Assembly: GCA_963662355.1 (NCBI GenBank)
Contig: OY759361.1
Span: forward strand, 868,001-932,000
Source of the DNA: WTFY01 sp026713925
Lineage (GTDB): Bacteria > Pseudomonadota > Gammaproteobacteria > UBA4575
Direction: 5' to 3'
DNA: 64,000 nucleotides
The notes beneath the pieces are model-generated. The model saw nothing but the letters and a program-made list of their open reading frames with translations, did no database searches and had not been told where the DNA came from. Positions 9,079 through 17,879 of this stretch are shown here, piece after piece (the stretch's first letter is position 1; each line of letters begins with the position of its first letter). A program made the translations under genes and the position numbers.

Positions 9079-9945
9079 ATGCTGTGCAGTATGACAGGAT
9101 TTGCAAGGGCAGAAGACACCTGTGAACAGGGCGACCTGACTTGGGAGGTGCGTTCCGTCAATCACCGTTATCTCGAGATCGGCTTCCGGCTGCCGGAGGA
9201 GTTTCGCAGGCTGGAAGGGCAGTTGCGCAGCCGGTTGCAATCCCGGCTGACGCGTGGGAAAGTCGATTGCGCGTTTCGCTATCGCTTGACCGACGTGCAG
9301 GGCGCAGCGCTGGAACTGAACCTGCCCCTGCTGGACAGCCTGCTGGTGCAAATCCACAAGCTGAACGAAAAGCTGCCGGATCCTGCACCGGTACGTGCCC
9401 ATGATGTCCTGGCTTGGCCCGGCGTGGTGCAAAGTGCTGACAGGGACATGGAAAGTATCCATGCGGCATGTCTCGAGTTGTTTGAGAAGGCCCTCGGCCA
9501 GTTGGTGGACATGCGCATGACGGAAGGTGGACGCACGGAAAAGATCCTGCAGGGCAAGTGTGAAGAGATTCGCTCCATTGTCCGCAACGTGCGCGAGCGC
9601 TACCCCCAGGTGCTGGCCTCGGCCCGGGAAAAGCTCCAGAAACGGGCTGCAGAGCTGCTGCTTGAGGTCGACCAGGCGCGGCTTGAACAGGAACTTGTTT
9701 ACCTGGCGCAGAAACTGGATATCATGGAGGAACTGGACCGGCTGGAAAGCCACCTTGATGAAATGTCTTCGATCTTCGCCCGCCGGGAGGCCGCCGGGCG
9801 GCGCCTGGACTTTCTCTTGCAGGAATGTCATCGCGAGGCAAACACCCTGTCAGTCAAGTCGGCCGATGTGGAGACCACGCGGGTCGCTGTCGACCTCAAG
9901 GTCTTGGTCGAACAGATGCGTGAGCAGGTCCAGAACGTAGAGTAA
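9079..9945 (+). CDS. yicC: YicC-family endoribonuclease
   Basis: 288 residues, full length for YicC/YloC. The N-terminus MLCSMTGFARAE and VRSVNHRYLEI and the C-terminal DUF1732 segment (GRRLDFLLQECHREANTL, then VDLKVLVEQMREQVQNVE) are diagnostic. E. coli YicC has been described as a ribonuclease acting on small RNAs. In many genomes the next gene is gmk; here an asparaginase-like gene follows after about 20 bp. Confidence 0.95.
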   Translation: MLCSMTGFARAEDTCEQGDLTWEVRSVNHRYLEIGFRLPEEFRRLEGQLRSRLQSRLTRGKVDCAFRYRLTDVQGAALELNLPLLDSLLVQIHKLNEKLPDPAPVRAHDVLAWPGVVQSADRDMESIHAACLELFEKALGQLVDMRMTEGGRTEKILQGKCEEIRSIVRNVRERYPQVLASAREKLQKRAAELLLEVDQARLEQELVYLAQKLDIMEELDRLESHLDEMSSIFARREAAGRRLDFLLQECHREANTLSVKSADVETTRVAVDLKVLVEQMREQVQNVE

Positions 9946-9965
9946 CCGGTTGCGAGGCACCCCCC

Positions 9966-10499
9966 ATGGCACACGGCCCTCACCTGGACAAGCACCGGGT
10001 CAAGATATTCTGCACCGGCGGCACGCTGGACAAGGTGTATTTCGATGCCCTCAGCGATTACCGGATCGGGGAACCGGTTGTACATGACATCCTCGAGGAG
10101 GCCCTGGCAGGATTCCCGTTCGAGGTGGAATCCATCCTGAAAAAGGACAGCCTGGATATCAGTGCAGAGGATCGCAGGCAAATTGTAAACCGTGTCAGGA
10201 TTGAGCCCTGTGCACACGTCCTGATTACCCATGGCACCGATACCATGATTGATACGGCACGATGCCTGCAGGAAATCCCGGACAAGACAATCGTGCTGAC
10301 GGGTGCCATGCAGCCTGCACGATTTCGCCGCACCGATGCAGTGTTCAACATCGGCTACGCGATTGCCGCGGCCCAGCATTTCCTGCCCGGCGTGTACCTG
10401 GCAATGAACGGGCAGATCTTTACGCCGCAGGCCGTGCAAAAAAACCGGCAGGCCGGGCAGTTTGAGTATGCCGGGGGCAAGGTCGCCGACAAAAAGTAG
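9966..10499 (+). CDS. Single-domain asparaginase-like protein
   Basis: 177 residues matching only the N-terminal catalytic domain of type I/II L-asparaginases. The first nucleophile region reads CTGGTLDK and the second active-site motif reads THGTDTM, so both threonine sites are kept; VLTGAMQPARF is also family-like. The C-terminal domain found in the usual 330-residue enzymes is absent, and the gene ends cleanly (GGKVADKK), not in a frameshift. Stand-alone N-domain proteins occur in many proteobacteria and their substrate is uncertain. Likely co-transcribed with yicC. Confidence 0.85.
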   Translation: MAHGPHLDKHRVKIFCTGGTLDKVYFDALSDYRIGEPVVHDILEEALAGFPFEVESILKKDSLDISAEDRRQIVNRVRIEPCAHVLITHGTDTMIDTARCLQEIPDKTIVLTGAMQPARFRRTDAVFNIGYAIAAAQHFLPGVYLAMNGQIFTPQAVQKNRQAGQFEYAGGKVADKK

Positions 10500-10508
10500 T
10501 TTCCCGGT

Positions 10509-10534
10509 CTTGAAAAATCACATTTGGCCCCTAT
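10509..10534 (+). promoter_or_regulatory. sigma32-type heat-shock promoter
   Basis: CTTGAAA at 10509-10515 and CCCCTAT at 10528-10534 are separated by 12 bp, close to the RpoH consensus (CTTGAAA, 11-16 bp, CCCCATNT). It lies just upstream of the hsp20 gene, which is the expected kind of target. Confidence 0.75.
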
Positions 10535-10571
10535 CTCTTAGGCATCTAATGTTTGAATTGAGGAGGTACAA

Positions 10572-11009
10572 ATGCTTGCAAGAAGAATATATCGTGACCC
10601 GTGGGAGTCATTGAGGGAATTTCGTGGTGAAGTGGATCGTATTCTCAGCGGCAATGCGGCTGGCTACACGGACACTGCATCGGACTGGGTTCCTCCCATC
10701 GATATCAGTGAGGGCGAGGATGCCTATGAAGTCAGTGCGGAAGTGCCGGGGGTTGACCCGAAGGATATTGAGGTCTCCTTGGAAGACGGGGTGTTGACCG
10801 TAAAGGGCGAACGTACGGCACAGGGCCATGACGAAGGCCTGGGCTATACCCGTACGGAGCGCATTTACGGAAGTTTTTACCGCTGCTTCACACTTCCTGA
10901 TACGGCCGATGCGGACAATATCTCGGCCAGGACCGAACACGGGGTGTTGAAACTGCGTGTGCCCAAAAAGGAGAAGGCGTTACCGAAGAAAATTGCGGTA
11001 CAGGGATAG
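10572..11009 (+). CDS. Hsp20 / alpha-crystallin small heat-shock protein
   Basis: 145-residue ATP-independent holdase chaperone. A short N-terminal arm (RIYRDPWESLREF) precedes the alpha-crystallin domain (VPPIDISEGEDAYEVSAEVPGV), which ends with GVLKLRVPKKE; the C-terminal tail carries KKIAVQG, an I-x-V-type anchor for oligomers. A strong Shine-Dalgarno (GAGGAGGT) precedes the ATG. It is expressed from the sigma32-like promoter at 10509 and followed by a strong hairpin. Confidence 0.95.
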   Translation: MLARRIYRDPWESLREFRGEVDRILSGNAAGYTDTASDWVPPIDISEGEDAYEVSAEVPGVDPKDIEVSLEDGVLTVKGERTAQGHDEGLGYTRTERIYGSFYRCFTLPDTADADNISARTEHGVLKLRVPKKEKALPKKIAVQG

Positions 11010-11042
11010 GCCCTCATCCGGGGATGCGTGCAGGGAAACCGG

Positions 11043-11068
11043 AACGCCGCGGTTGCCGCGGCGTTCTT
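11043..11068 (+). terminator. GC-rich hairpin after hsp20
   Basis: A perfect 10-bp stem (AACGCCGCGG / CCGCGGCGTT) with a 3-nt loop, followed by CTT. The T tract is weak, so it may be a partial terminator or an mRNA-stabilising stem between hsp20 and the co-chaperone gene. Confidence 0.6.
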
Positions 11069-11094
11069 GAGGGCTTGCTGCATGGAATGTGCGT

Positions 11095-12003
11095 ATGCAA
11101 TACAAAGATTACTATGAAACGCTGGGTGTAGCGCGTGATGCCAACGATGCCGGGATCAAGAAGGCCTATCGCCGGCTTGCGCGAAAATTTCATCCGGACG
11201 TCAGCCGGGAGCCCAACGCGGAGCAGAGATTCAAGGAACTGGGCGAGGCCTATGAGGTACTGAAAGACCCCGGCAAGCGCCAGGCCTACGACCAGCTGGG
11301 CGCCAACTGGAGAGCCGGGCAGGACTTTCAGCCGCCGCCTGGCTGGCAGGCCACGCATGCTTCCAATTCCAGCTTTGAAGGCCACGCCTTTTCCGGGGCA
11401 GGGTTCGCCGCATCCGGGTTCAGTGATTTTTTTGAGTCCTTGTTCGGGGCAGGGTTTGCCCGGGGGCAGCCATCGAATGCGAAAGGGCCGGACCAGCAAG
11501 CGAGCCTGTCGGTGACCCTGGAGGAGACCTATTCAGGCGGCACCAGGACTGTGCGCCTGCACAACGGGCGCAGCCTGGAGGTCAAGATTCCTGCTGGCGT
11601 GACTCCGGGCCAGCGCATACGCCTTGCCGGGCAGGGCGGCGCCGGCGCAGGAGGCGGCTCAAGGGGGGATCTTTATTTCGAGGTGCGGATTCAGCCGCAC
11701 CGGTTGTTCAGGCTGGATGGCCGGGATGTTCTGCTGGACTTGCCTGTGAGCCCATGGGAGGCTGCATTGGGCGCGCGCGTGCAGGTCCCGACACTGGGGG
11801 GACGCGTGGAGACCTCCGTCCCTGCCGGGTCGAAGTCCGGCAGGAAACTGCGCCTGAAAAACCGCGGGGTGCCCGGCAAGCCTGCAGGAGACCAGATCAT
11901 CACGCTGCAGATCGTTGCGCCCGAGGCCTCGACAGAGCATGATCGCAAGGTATACCAGGAAATGGCACAGCATTTTAAGTTCAATCCACGTGAACACCTT
12001 TAG
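11095..12003 (+). CDS. DnaJ-family co-chaperone, CbpA-like
   Basis: About 302 residues. An N-terminal J domain (DYYETLGVARDAND to AYDQLG) contains the HPD motif (KFHPDV) that stimulates DnaK. A Gly/Phe-rich linker follows, then two DnaJ C-terminal beta domains (KIPAGVTPGQRIRLAGQG and LPVSPWEAALGARVQVP). No CxxCxGxG zinc repeats are present, so it is CbpA-type (class B), not DnaJ. ATG 11095 is preferred over a GTG at 11089. Its position after hsp20 points to a stress-chaperone unit. Confidence 0.92.
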   Translation: MQYKDYYETLGVARDANDAGIKKAYRRLARKFHPDVSREPNAEQRFKELGEAYEVLKDPGKRQAYDQLGANWRAGQDFQPPPGWQATHASNSSFEGHAFSGAGFAASGFSDFFESLFGAGFARGQPSNAKGPDQQASLSVTLEETYSGGTRTVRLHNGRSLEVKIPAGVTPGQRIRLAGQGGAGAGGGSRGDLYFEVRIQPHRLFRLDGRDVLLDLPVSPWEAALGARVQVPTLGGRVETSVPAGSKSGRKLRLKNRGVPGKPAGDQIITLQIVAPEASTEHDRKVYQEMAQHFKFNPREHL

Positions 12004-12060
12004 CCGAATTTATCCGTATAATCTGGTCCGGTCACATCAATCGGGGGCATCGTTCGAAAC

Positions 12061-13416
12061 ATGTTGAGAAATATACTTCAGGCGGTCGCAGTGGTGGCCA
12101 TGCTGGGGCTTCTGGTCCCGGTGTCGGGCGCCCCGGCTGCAGGCTCGAACGGTCTGGTGCTGCCTACGCTGGCACCGATGCTGGAGAAAACCACCCCGGC
12201 AGTCGTCAATATCTCCACCCGGGGCAAGGTGGTTGTACGCGACCCGTTTTTCGATGATCCGTTCTTTCGGCGGTTTTTTGACGTGCCTGAACAGCGCCGG
12301 GAACGGCGCATCAGAGGCCTGGGATCGGGTGTCATCGTCGATGCACAAGACGGCTACATCGTGACGAACTCGCATGTCATTGACAAGGCCGATGATATTG
12401 TGGTGACCCTGGAGGATGGACAGCATTTCAATGCCCAGGTCATCGGCAAGGACCCCGGGGCGGACATTGCCGTGATCCAGATTGATGCGCAGCACCTGAC
12501 TGAAATCCCCCTGGGGGATTCGGATCACCTTCGACAGGGTGATTTCGTGGTGGCAATCGGAAATCCGTTCGGCCTGGGACAGACCGTGACATCCGGAATC
12601 GTCAGCGCACTCGGTCGCAGCGGCCTCGGGATCGAATCGTATGAAGACTTCATTCAGACCGATGCATCCATCAATCCCGGAAATTCAGGCGGGGCGCTGG
12701 TGAACCTGCGCGGGGAGCTGATCGGAATCAATACGGCCATTTACGGGTCAGGCGGCGGCAATATCGGGATCGGGTTCGCGATCCCCGTCAACATGGCCAG
12801 GCAGATCATCACGCAACTGGTTGAACATGGTGAAGTCAGGCGCGGGCGCCTCGGGTTTGTCGTGCAGGACCTGACGCCCGAACTGGCGGAAGCCTTCGGT
12901 GTGGCCCGCAAGAAAGGCGTGGTGGTGGCGCGTGTCGAGGCAAAATCTCCTGCACACAAGGCCGGTGTGAAAGTTGGCGATGTCATCATTGCGGTAAACG
13001 GACGCGAGGTGGACAGCTCGACCCAGGTGCGCAATGAAATCGGACTGTTGAGAGTGGGTTCAAAAGTCAAGATCGAGGTGTTGCGGGAGGGCAAGACACA
13101 CCAGCTGACCGCCTCGGTGGGCAAGCATACGACCTACACGGTGAGCGGCAAGACGCTGGATGAAAAACTGGCCGGAGCCAAGCTGAGTGAGGCACAGGAA
13201 GACCCCTCGCGCAGGGCTGCCGCCGGGATTGAGGTGGTCGAGGCACGCGGCAGGGCCGCGGCAGCCGGTCTACGCAAGGGCGATATCATCATCAGTGTAA
13301 ACCGGACGCGGGTGAAGACCATCCCGGACATGAAATCTGCCATCAAGAAAAATCCTGACGCGCTGCTGCTGAATATCCAGCGTGAAGCACGGGGCCTGTT
13401 CATTCTTATTCGATGA
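12061..13416 (+). CDS. Deg/HtrA-family periplasmic serine protease
   Basis: 451 residues with an N-terminal signal peptide (VVAMLGLLVPVSGAPAAG). The trypsin-like domain has the full triad: His in TNSHVID, Asp in GADIAVIQID and Ser in NPGNSGGALV. Two PDZ domains follow (about residues 260-350 and 370-450). Length and layout match DegQ/DegP (Do) proteases, which act in periplasmic protein quality control. A TATAAT-like -10 lies at about 12015. A DegP versus DegQ assignment cannot be made from sequence alone. Confidence 0.95.
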   Translation: MLRNILQAVAVVAMLGLLVPVSGAPAAGSNGLVLPTLAPMLEKTTPAVVNISTRGKVVVRDPFFDDPFFRRFFDVPEQRRERRIRGLGSGVIVDAQDGYIVTNSHVIDKADDIVVTLEDGQHFNAQVIGKDPGADIAVIQIDAQHLTEIPLGDSDHLRQGDFVVAIGNPFGLGQTVTSGIVSALGRSGLGIESYEDFIQTDASINPGNSGGALVNLRGELIGINTAIYGSGGGNIGIGFAIPVNMARQIITQLVEHGEVRRGRLGFVVQDLTPELAEAFGVARKKGVVVARVEAKSPAHKAGVKVGDVIIAVNGREVDSSTQVRNEIGLLRVGSKVKIEVLREGKTHQLTASVGKHTTYTVSGKTLDEKLAGAKLSEAQEDPSRRAAAGIEVVEARGRAAAAGLRKGDIIISVNRTRVKTIPDMKSAIKKNPDALLLNIQREARGLFILIR

Positions 13417-13554
13417 TCCTGTCCGGGCAGGGAGCACTGCGAAGCGCCTGGAAGGCATGCAACTGTGGCTTCGGCCCTGACCGGTGCGCCCGTGCCGGGG
13501 ATGCGCGCCGGCGCAGATGAACAGGGGGTTCAGCGAGTCTTTGGGCGGGGCACC

Positions 13555-13788
13555 CTATCCTCCGGTAACAGGAGGAAAGAAAGCCACTTCATCACCGTCT
13601 TTGACTGCATGTGAAAAATCTGCATACTCTTGGTTGACCGCTGCCAGCACGAGCTCGGCGCGCTCCGTTTTCCCGGTTGTCTGGTGCCAGATTTCCGCTA
13701 CGGTTGCGGTCCCGGTAATCGATATCAAATCCTCCGAACGTCCGAGCGTCTCCCGCAGGCTTGCAAAATACTTTACGTGAACAGACAT
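13555..13788 (-). CDS. moaD: Molybdopterin synthase small subunit
   Basis: 77 residues of ubiquitin-like fold, starting VHVKYFASLRE and ending in the obligatory Gly-Gly (FFPPVTGG), whose C-terminus is thiocarboxylated to donate sulfur to cyclic pyranopterin. It is divergent from moaC with an 83-bp shared promoter space. No moaE or moaA is visible in the window. Confidence 0.93.
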   Translation of the reverse strand: MSVHVKYFASLRETLGRSEDLISITGTATVAEIWHQTTGKTERAELVLAAVNQEYADFSHAVKDGDEVAFFPPVTGG

Positions 13789-13871
13789 AATCGGACTTCA
13801 GGTTTTATTGGCAATGCGAAACATGGATACCAGATGGTACCATCACCGTTTCGGCAATACAGGTCAGCACG

Positions 13872-14351
13872 ATGAGTAAATTTACGCACTTTAATCCTGA
13901 AGGTGAAGCCCACATGGTGAATATCGGTGAAAAACCGGTCACGCGTCGCATCGCCATGGCCGACGGTCGGATATGCATGCAGGCACAAACCCTGCGGCTC
14001 ATTCAAAGCGGGGGGCATGAAAAAGGCGATGTGCTGGGGATTGCGCGGATTGCCGGGATCACAGGTGCCAAAAAAACTTCCGACCTGGTCCCCCTGTGTC
14101 ACCCCATACCGGTGACCTCGGTCGAGGTCGGGTTCGAAACCGAACAGGCCCCGCCTGCCGTCTATTGCAAGGCTACAGTGGAGACATTCGGGCAGACCGG
14201 TGTGGAAATGGAAGCCCTCACTGCCGTACTGACTGCGTTGTTGACGGTTTATGACATGTGCAAGGCCGCAGACCGGGGCATGATGATCCAGGCGGTTGGC
14301 CTAGTGAAGAAATCAGGCGGCAGGTCAGGGACATGGGAACGTGACGGATAG
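13872..14351 (+). CDS. moaC: Cyclic pyranopterin monophosphate synthase
   Basis: 159 residues. MoaC works with MoaA to form cyclic pyranopterin from GTP in molybdenum-cofactor synthesis. Family blocks visible are MVNIGEKPVTRRIA, AGITGAKKTSDLVPLCHPIPV, TGVEMEALTAV and the end YDMCKAADRGM, which carry the conserved Lys, His and Asp residues. Upstream is divergent moaD; mutY follows after about 30 bp. Confidence 0.96.
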   Translation: MSKFTHFNPEGEAHMVNIGEKPVTRRIAMADGRICMQAQTLRLIQSGGHEKGDVLGIARIAGITGAKKTSDLVPLCHPIPVTSVEVGFETEQAPPAVYCKATVETFGQTGVEMEALTAVLTALLTVYDMCKAADRGMMIQAVGLVKKSGGRSGTWERDG

Positions 14352-14380
14352 TCATGGCGGATGAAAGTCCGTAGTGTTCC

Positions 14381-15517
14381 ATGCAGGCGGTACGTGACTC
14401 TTGGAAACGCCCGGGGCACGTGCCCGTGAGCAGTGCGTTCAGCCAGCAGGTCCTGGCATGGTTTGACCAGCATGGTCGAAAAGACCTGCCCTGGCAGCAC
14501 GATTGCGATCCGTACAGCATCTGGATCTCGGAAATCATGCTGCAGCAGACACGGGTTGACACCGTGATTCCGTATTATGAGAGGTTTGTGCAGCGCTTTT
14601 CGGATGTTCGGCAGCTTGCCAGCGCAGGACTTGATGAAGTGCTGCATTACTGGACCGGGCTGGGGTACTACGCGCGTGCCCGCAATGTGCACAAGGCTGC
14701 CAGGCAGATTTGCGAACGCCACCAGGGCAGGTTTCCGGAAAACATGAAAGAGATGACTGCGTTGCCGGGCATCGGGCGCACCACGGCAGCCGCCATTCTG
14801 GCACTGGGTTTTCATCAACGGCATGCTATCCTGGATGGCAATGTAAAACGTGTACTTGCAAGGTATTTTGCAGTGGAAGGCTGGCCTGGTGAGAGCAAGG
14901 TCGAAGCGCAACTCTGGGTACATGCAGAGTCATTGTTGCCTGATCATGACATTGCTGACTACACGCAGGCCATGATGGATATTGGTGCAACCCTGTGTAC
15001 TCGCACCCGACCTGGTTGCCTGCTGTGCCCTGTTCAAAAGGGCTGTATGGCGTTTGGACAGCGGCGACAGCATGAACTGCCGGTTTCCCGACCCTCTCGG
15101 AATTTGCCGCAACGCAAGGTGCAGATCGCACTGGTGCAAAATAATGAGGGTGCTATTTGGCTGGAAAAGCGTCCGCCTTTGGGTGTCTGGGGCGGCTTGT
15201 ACAGTTTCCCTGAGTTTATGGATGAGGCATGCCTGCAGGAATGGCTGGACAGGCAATACGGGGCAGATGTAACCAAGAAGAAGACATTGCCCGTGATCAC
15301 TCATGTTTTTTCGCATTTCCGCCTGCACATGTATCCCACGCTTGTATATGTCGCAGACAAACCCATTGGTGTGATGGAAGACGCTGTCGGGGTTTGGTAT
15401 AAAGCCTCTAGTGAAAAAATCGGTCTGGCTGCCCCGGTGCACAAGACCCTGCAACAGGTAATACCACGTATAAAGGAAGGCTCGCATGATGCGCACAGTT
15501 CAATGTGTAAAACTTAA
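14381..15517 (+). CDS. mutY: A/G-specific adenine glycosylase
   Basis: Removes A mispaired with 8-oxoguanine. The HhH-GPD domain has the Glu of SEIMLQQTRVDTVIPYY and the hairpin TALPGIGRTTAAAI followed by the catalytic-Asp region (DIGATLCTRTRPGC). The [4Fe-4S] cysteines C-x6-C-x2-C-x5-C are intact (ending LLCPVQKGC). The C-terminal NUDIX-like domain that reads 8-oxoG is present (QIALVQNNEGAIWLEKRPP). The first ATG gives 378 residues; a GTG at 14426 would give the more usual N-terminus and is a real alternative. The stop overlaps the start of yggX, as commonly seen. Confidence 0.95.
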   Translation: MQAVRDSWKRPGHVPVSSAFSQQVLAWFDQHGRKDLPWQHDCDPYSIWISEIMLQQTRVDTVIPYYERFVQRFSDVRQLASAGLDEVLHYWTGLGYYARARNVHKAARQICERHQGRFPENMKEMTALPGIGRTTAAAILALGFHQRHAILDGNVKRVLARYFAVEGWPGESKVEAQLWVHAESLLPDHDIADYTQAMMDIGATLCTRTRPGCLLCPVQKGCMAFGQRRQHELPVSRPSRNLPQRKVQIALVQNNEGAIWLEKRPPLGVWGGLYSFPEFMDEACLQEWLDRQYGADVTKKKTLPVITHVFSHFRLHMYPTLVYVADKPIGVMEDAVGVWYKASSEKIGLAAPVHKTLQQVIPRIKEGSHDAHSSMCKT

Positions 15518-15761
15518 CAAAGAAGCTGAAGGCCTCGAGTACATGCCTTATCCGGGGGAGCTCGGGCAAAAAATTTACGAACAGGTTTCCAAGGAAGGGT
15601 GGCAAATGTGGGTAAATCATCAAACCATGCTGATCAACGAGTATCGGTTGACTCCTGTCGATCCCAAAGCACGCAAATTTCTGGAAGAGGAGATGGAAAA
15701 ATTCTTTTTCGGAGAAGGATCAGAGAGGCCTGAGGAATTTGTTGATCCTGGTAGCGAATAA
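15486..15761 (+). CDS. yggX: YggX family Fe(II)-trafficking / oxidative-damage protein
   Basis: 91 residues, family start RTVQCVKLNKEAEGLE with the conserved Cys, then PYPGELGQKIYEQVSKEGW and the helical end EEEMEKFFFG. YggX proteins help protect iron-sulfur enzymes from oxidative damage. The gene overlaps the 3' end of mutY, the usual mutY-yggX pair. Two ATGs lie in tandem at 15486 and 15489. Not a shadow frame, despite the overlap. Confidence 0.95.
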   Translation: MMRTVQCVKLNKEAEGLEYMPYPGELGQKIYEQVSKEGWQMWVNHQTMLINEYRLTPVDPKARKFLEEEMEKFFFGEGSERPEEFVDPGSE

Positions 15762-15839
15762 GGAGACAACCGCAGGGTTTGCTGATCCCTGCGATGAACA
15801 GGTTTGTACAGAGCATCTTGAATTTGAACCTTGAAATTT

Positions 15840-15915
15840 GGCCAGGTAGCTCAGTCGGTAGAGCAGTGGACTGAAAATCCTCGTGTCGGTGGTTCGATTC
15901 CGCCCCTGGCCACCA
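15840..15915 (+). tRNA. tRNA-Phe (GAA)
   Basis: 76 nt folding as a full cloverleaf: the acceptor GGCCAGG pairs with CCTGGCC, the CCA is encoded, the D-arm is AGCTCAGTCGGTAGAGC, the anticodon loop is CTGAAAA with anticodon GAA, and the T-arm contains GGTTCGATTCC. Its 3' end is the left attachment site of the island that follows. Confidence 0.98.
15893..15915 (+). other. Left attachment site (attL) in tRNA-Phe 3' end
   Basis: T-loop-to-CCA segment TTCGATTCCGCCCCTGGCC plus ACCA. It pairs with the copy at 24702-24724. Confidence 0.75.
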
Positions 15916-16240
15916 AATATATCAATCACTTATATATGGGAACTCTCCCGATTAGTTGACAAATGGCCCGACACCTAAGGTGCCGGTAAGTTTATGCCTT
16001 GCGCACAGTACTTTGCGGGCCAAGCCCGTTTGCCGTGCGATCGCCGAAATCGATAACCCCTGACGTCACAGTTTATGCATCACGAATAGCTCTCCATTGC
16101 TGATCACAATTCCGCCCCGCTGATAAAAATTACCAGAGACCATCCCCATGGCTTGGTAACAAAAGCACCAGGTTCAACAAACGGCTACTTTTACTTCGGC
16201 AGGAATGGGAAGTATTACTTCAGAAGTGACATTTTCCAGC
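15916..16240. other. Island left end, no gene seen
   Basis: About 325 bp without a supportable gene. The motif AGTTGACAAATGGCCCG with ACACCT following (about 15954-15977) recurs with small changes near 24393-24417, close to the other end of the island, so it may be the end of an old element. A short inverted repeat CACCTAAGGTG (15973-15983) is also present. Confidence 0.5.
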
Positions 16241-16378
16241 ATGCACGGGCTACGCAATGCGTATGCGCAGGAACGCTACGAGGAATTGACCGGCTGGAAG
16301 TGTCCAACTACGGGAGGGCCAGACAGCAAATCATTCACTCTGGAACAGCGGGAACTGGACCAGGAGGTTCGGCTGTGA
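16241..16378 (+). pseudogene. Relic of a tyrosine integrase
   Basis: A 45-codon stretch reads MHGLRNAYAQERYEELTGWK and then CPTTGGP, with LEQRELDQEVRL at its end. This matches the His-x-x-Arg region of the Integrase_1-type phage or island integrases (HGLRHAYAQ..YE.LTGW.). After the stop at 16376 the reading continues in a shifted frame with traces of the expected Arg-Glu-Leu-Gly-His block. Only the C-terminal catalytic part survives. It is the likely origin of the tRNA-Phe insertion. Confidence 0.65.
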
Positions 16379-16552
16379 CCAGCTAGGAACGCTCGCCTGC
16401 TCAGGGCGCCACGGGCCGCCGGGTGCCCGCAATACGTATGTGTGTCAATCATGTTGTGACTCTCCCGTTCTTTGTGACCAAGTCCGCCATAAACGCTGGG
16501 CGATCGAGGGATCCCCTGCGGGCGCCCCCCGGTACCGGGAAGACGAGCCATC

Positions 16553-17095
16553 CTAACCGCCTCCAATGGTCATGCGGCGGATAACGTCATGGGCGTCAAT
16601 CCAGCGATGCTTGTAGGCTGCTGCAACGTGACCCGCGGCGACAGTCAGCATGATGTAGGCAAGCCACATGTGCAGATCTTCGGACAGGTTTTGGAGGGCC
16701 TCCCCGGTCTCTGGGAACGCACGCGGCATCTCGATGCCGAACCACTGCACAGCGTGGCCACCGAAGTTGGTCTCGGCCCAGCCAAGGGCAATCACCAGGG
16801 CGGGCAGCACGTAGAGGGCGGCGTGTCCCAGGTGGGCTGCAGTGCGTTCCAGTCCCCGGATCGTATTGGGCAGCGGAGGAGGTGGGTTGACCAGGCGGAT
16901 GACAATGCGCAGGGCGAGGAGCGCGAGTAGCGTCACCCCAACCGAAATGTGCACGTCGAACAGTAACTCCTCGAGCGGAGAATCCTCCACGATGAGAGTC
17001 GTCATCACGTAGCCGCATCCCCACATAAAGACGAAGCCCAGCGCCATGACCCAGTGAATCAGGCGCGCGGCAAGGTGGTATTTCTCGTCAGTCAC
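16553..17095 (-). CDS. Cytochrome b561 family protein
   Basis: 180 residues with four membrane helices and histidines placed as in bacterial di-haem cytochrome b561: RLIHWVMAL in helix 1, VHISVGVTLLALLALRIV in helix 2, LGHAALYVLP in helix 3 and DLHMWLAYIMLTVAAGHVAAAY in helix 4. Such proteins oxidise quinol or superoxide at the inner membrane, or serve as electron carriers. It is the only intact metabolic gene in the left part of the island. One arm of the long inverted repeat lies about 150 bp upstream of its start, which could tie it to the kinase/regulator gene. Confidence 0.9.
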   Translation of the reverse strand: MTDEKYHLAARLIHWVMALGFVFMWGCGYVMTTLIVEDSPLEELLFDVHISVGVTLLALLALRIVIRLVNPPPPLPNTIRGLERTAAHLGHAALYVLPALVIALGWAETNFGGHAVQWFGIEMPRAFPETGEALQNLSEDLHMWLAYIMLTVAAGHVAAAYKHRWIDAHDVIRRMTIGGG

Positions 17096-17239
17096 GGCTT
17101 TTGCTTCAATTGATCAGTGGATAAAAGCAAAAGCGGTCGCTGTGTACAGCAGTTCTCTAGTCACAAAGTCTGTGAAGCAACAAAATATTTCACGATATAT
17201 GCATCCTGTTGCTGAACCTATTAACCCCTCATAACGCAG
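17096..17239. other. Upstream region of cytochrome b561
   Basis: Short spacer between the b561 start and the inverted-repeat arm. No gene is seen. The b561 promoter must lie here or within the arm. Confidence 0.4.
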
Positions 17240-17347
17240 CGTACCTGTAAACAGGTCACGGCGAACAGGCGGTGATGATCATCGACTTTAGCAAAATCTT
17301 TATGAACGTAGTGTGATATATACGGGCAGTATCATGATCATTGCATG
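17240..17347 (+). repeat. Long inverted repeat, left arm
   Basis: About 105 bp whose reverse complement occurs at 20290-20401. A central 56 bp (17263-17318) matches 20323-20378 without mismatch, and the flanks match imperfectly. The core contains the palindrome GATGATCATC. A third, partial copy (GGCGAATAGGCGGTGATGATC) lies near 24328-24348. Confidence 0.85.
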
Positions 17348-17623
17348 AATTAATGTGACTACAGGGCTGCAGTCAGTTCCTGGCCCAGTGAGGCCGGGCA
17401 ATGAAAATTCGGGTGAACTGTAAGCAGGTGATCTCGGGCAAAGCCCGTGCACATGCCGGCGTCCTTACGACAAAACCATGATGGTCTCATTTGGGGACGC
17501 TGCTACAAAATGCTCACCGTGATGGATGAGTACGTACTCCGTGCATCACTGTTTATGCACGGTTTCAGTTGACTTCTCATTACTGGAGACCTTAAGTAGA
17601 ATTTTGTTTGATATGGAAAACCG

Positions 17624-17870
17624 AAATATATCCGCAGTGACAACTTCAGCGAGTTCAAGGCCGGTGTACTGCAGGCATGGCTGTTTACGGTTCATATTGA
17701 ACCGACCTATATCTATCCGGGCAGCTATGCGAGAACGGGTACAACGAACGCTTCAATGGCGCACTGCAGCATGATGGGCTGGATACTGAAACCGTGAACT
17801 CATCGGCGAAGCAGAGCTTATAATTCTATAGTGGCTCAATCAGGCCAATCCCTCCCGGCCCCACCCGAAT
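17624..17870 (+). pseudogene. IS3-family transposase relic (DDE domain end)
   Basis: Read with frameshifts, the plus strand gives KYIRSDNFSEFKAGVLQAWL, then IEPTYIYPGSYARTG, then a shifted YNERFNGALQHDG and RPH. This is the end of an IS3-type DDE integrase domain (RSDNGPEF ... IEPGSP.ENGYNERFNG ... RPH). The Gly of DNG is Phe here. At least one frameshift and a stop are present, so it is not functional. It lies between the repeat arm and the end of the kinase gene. Confidence 0.65.
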
Positions 17871-17879
17871 AGGGAGCCC

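Noticed and set aside
16153..16386. 77-codon plus-strand frame at the island's left end
   Set aside because: It overlaps the integrase relic in another frame; the relic explains the DNA better.
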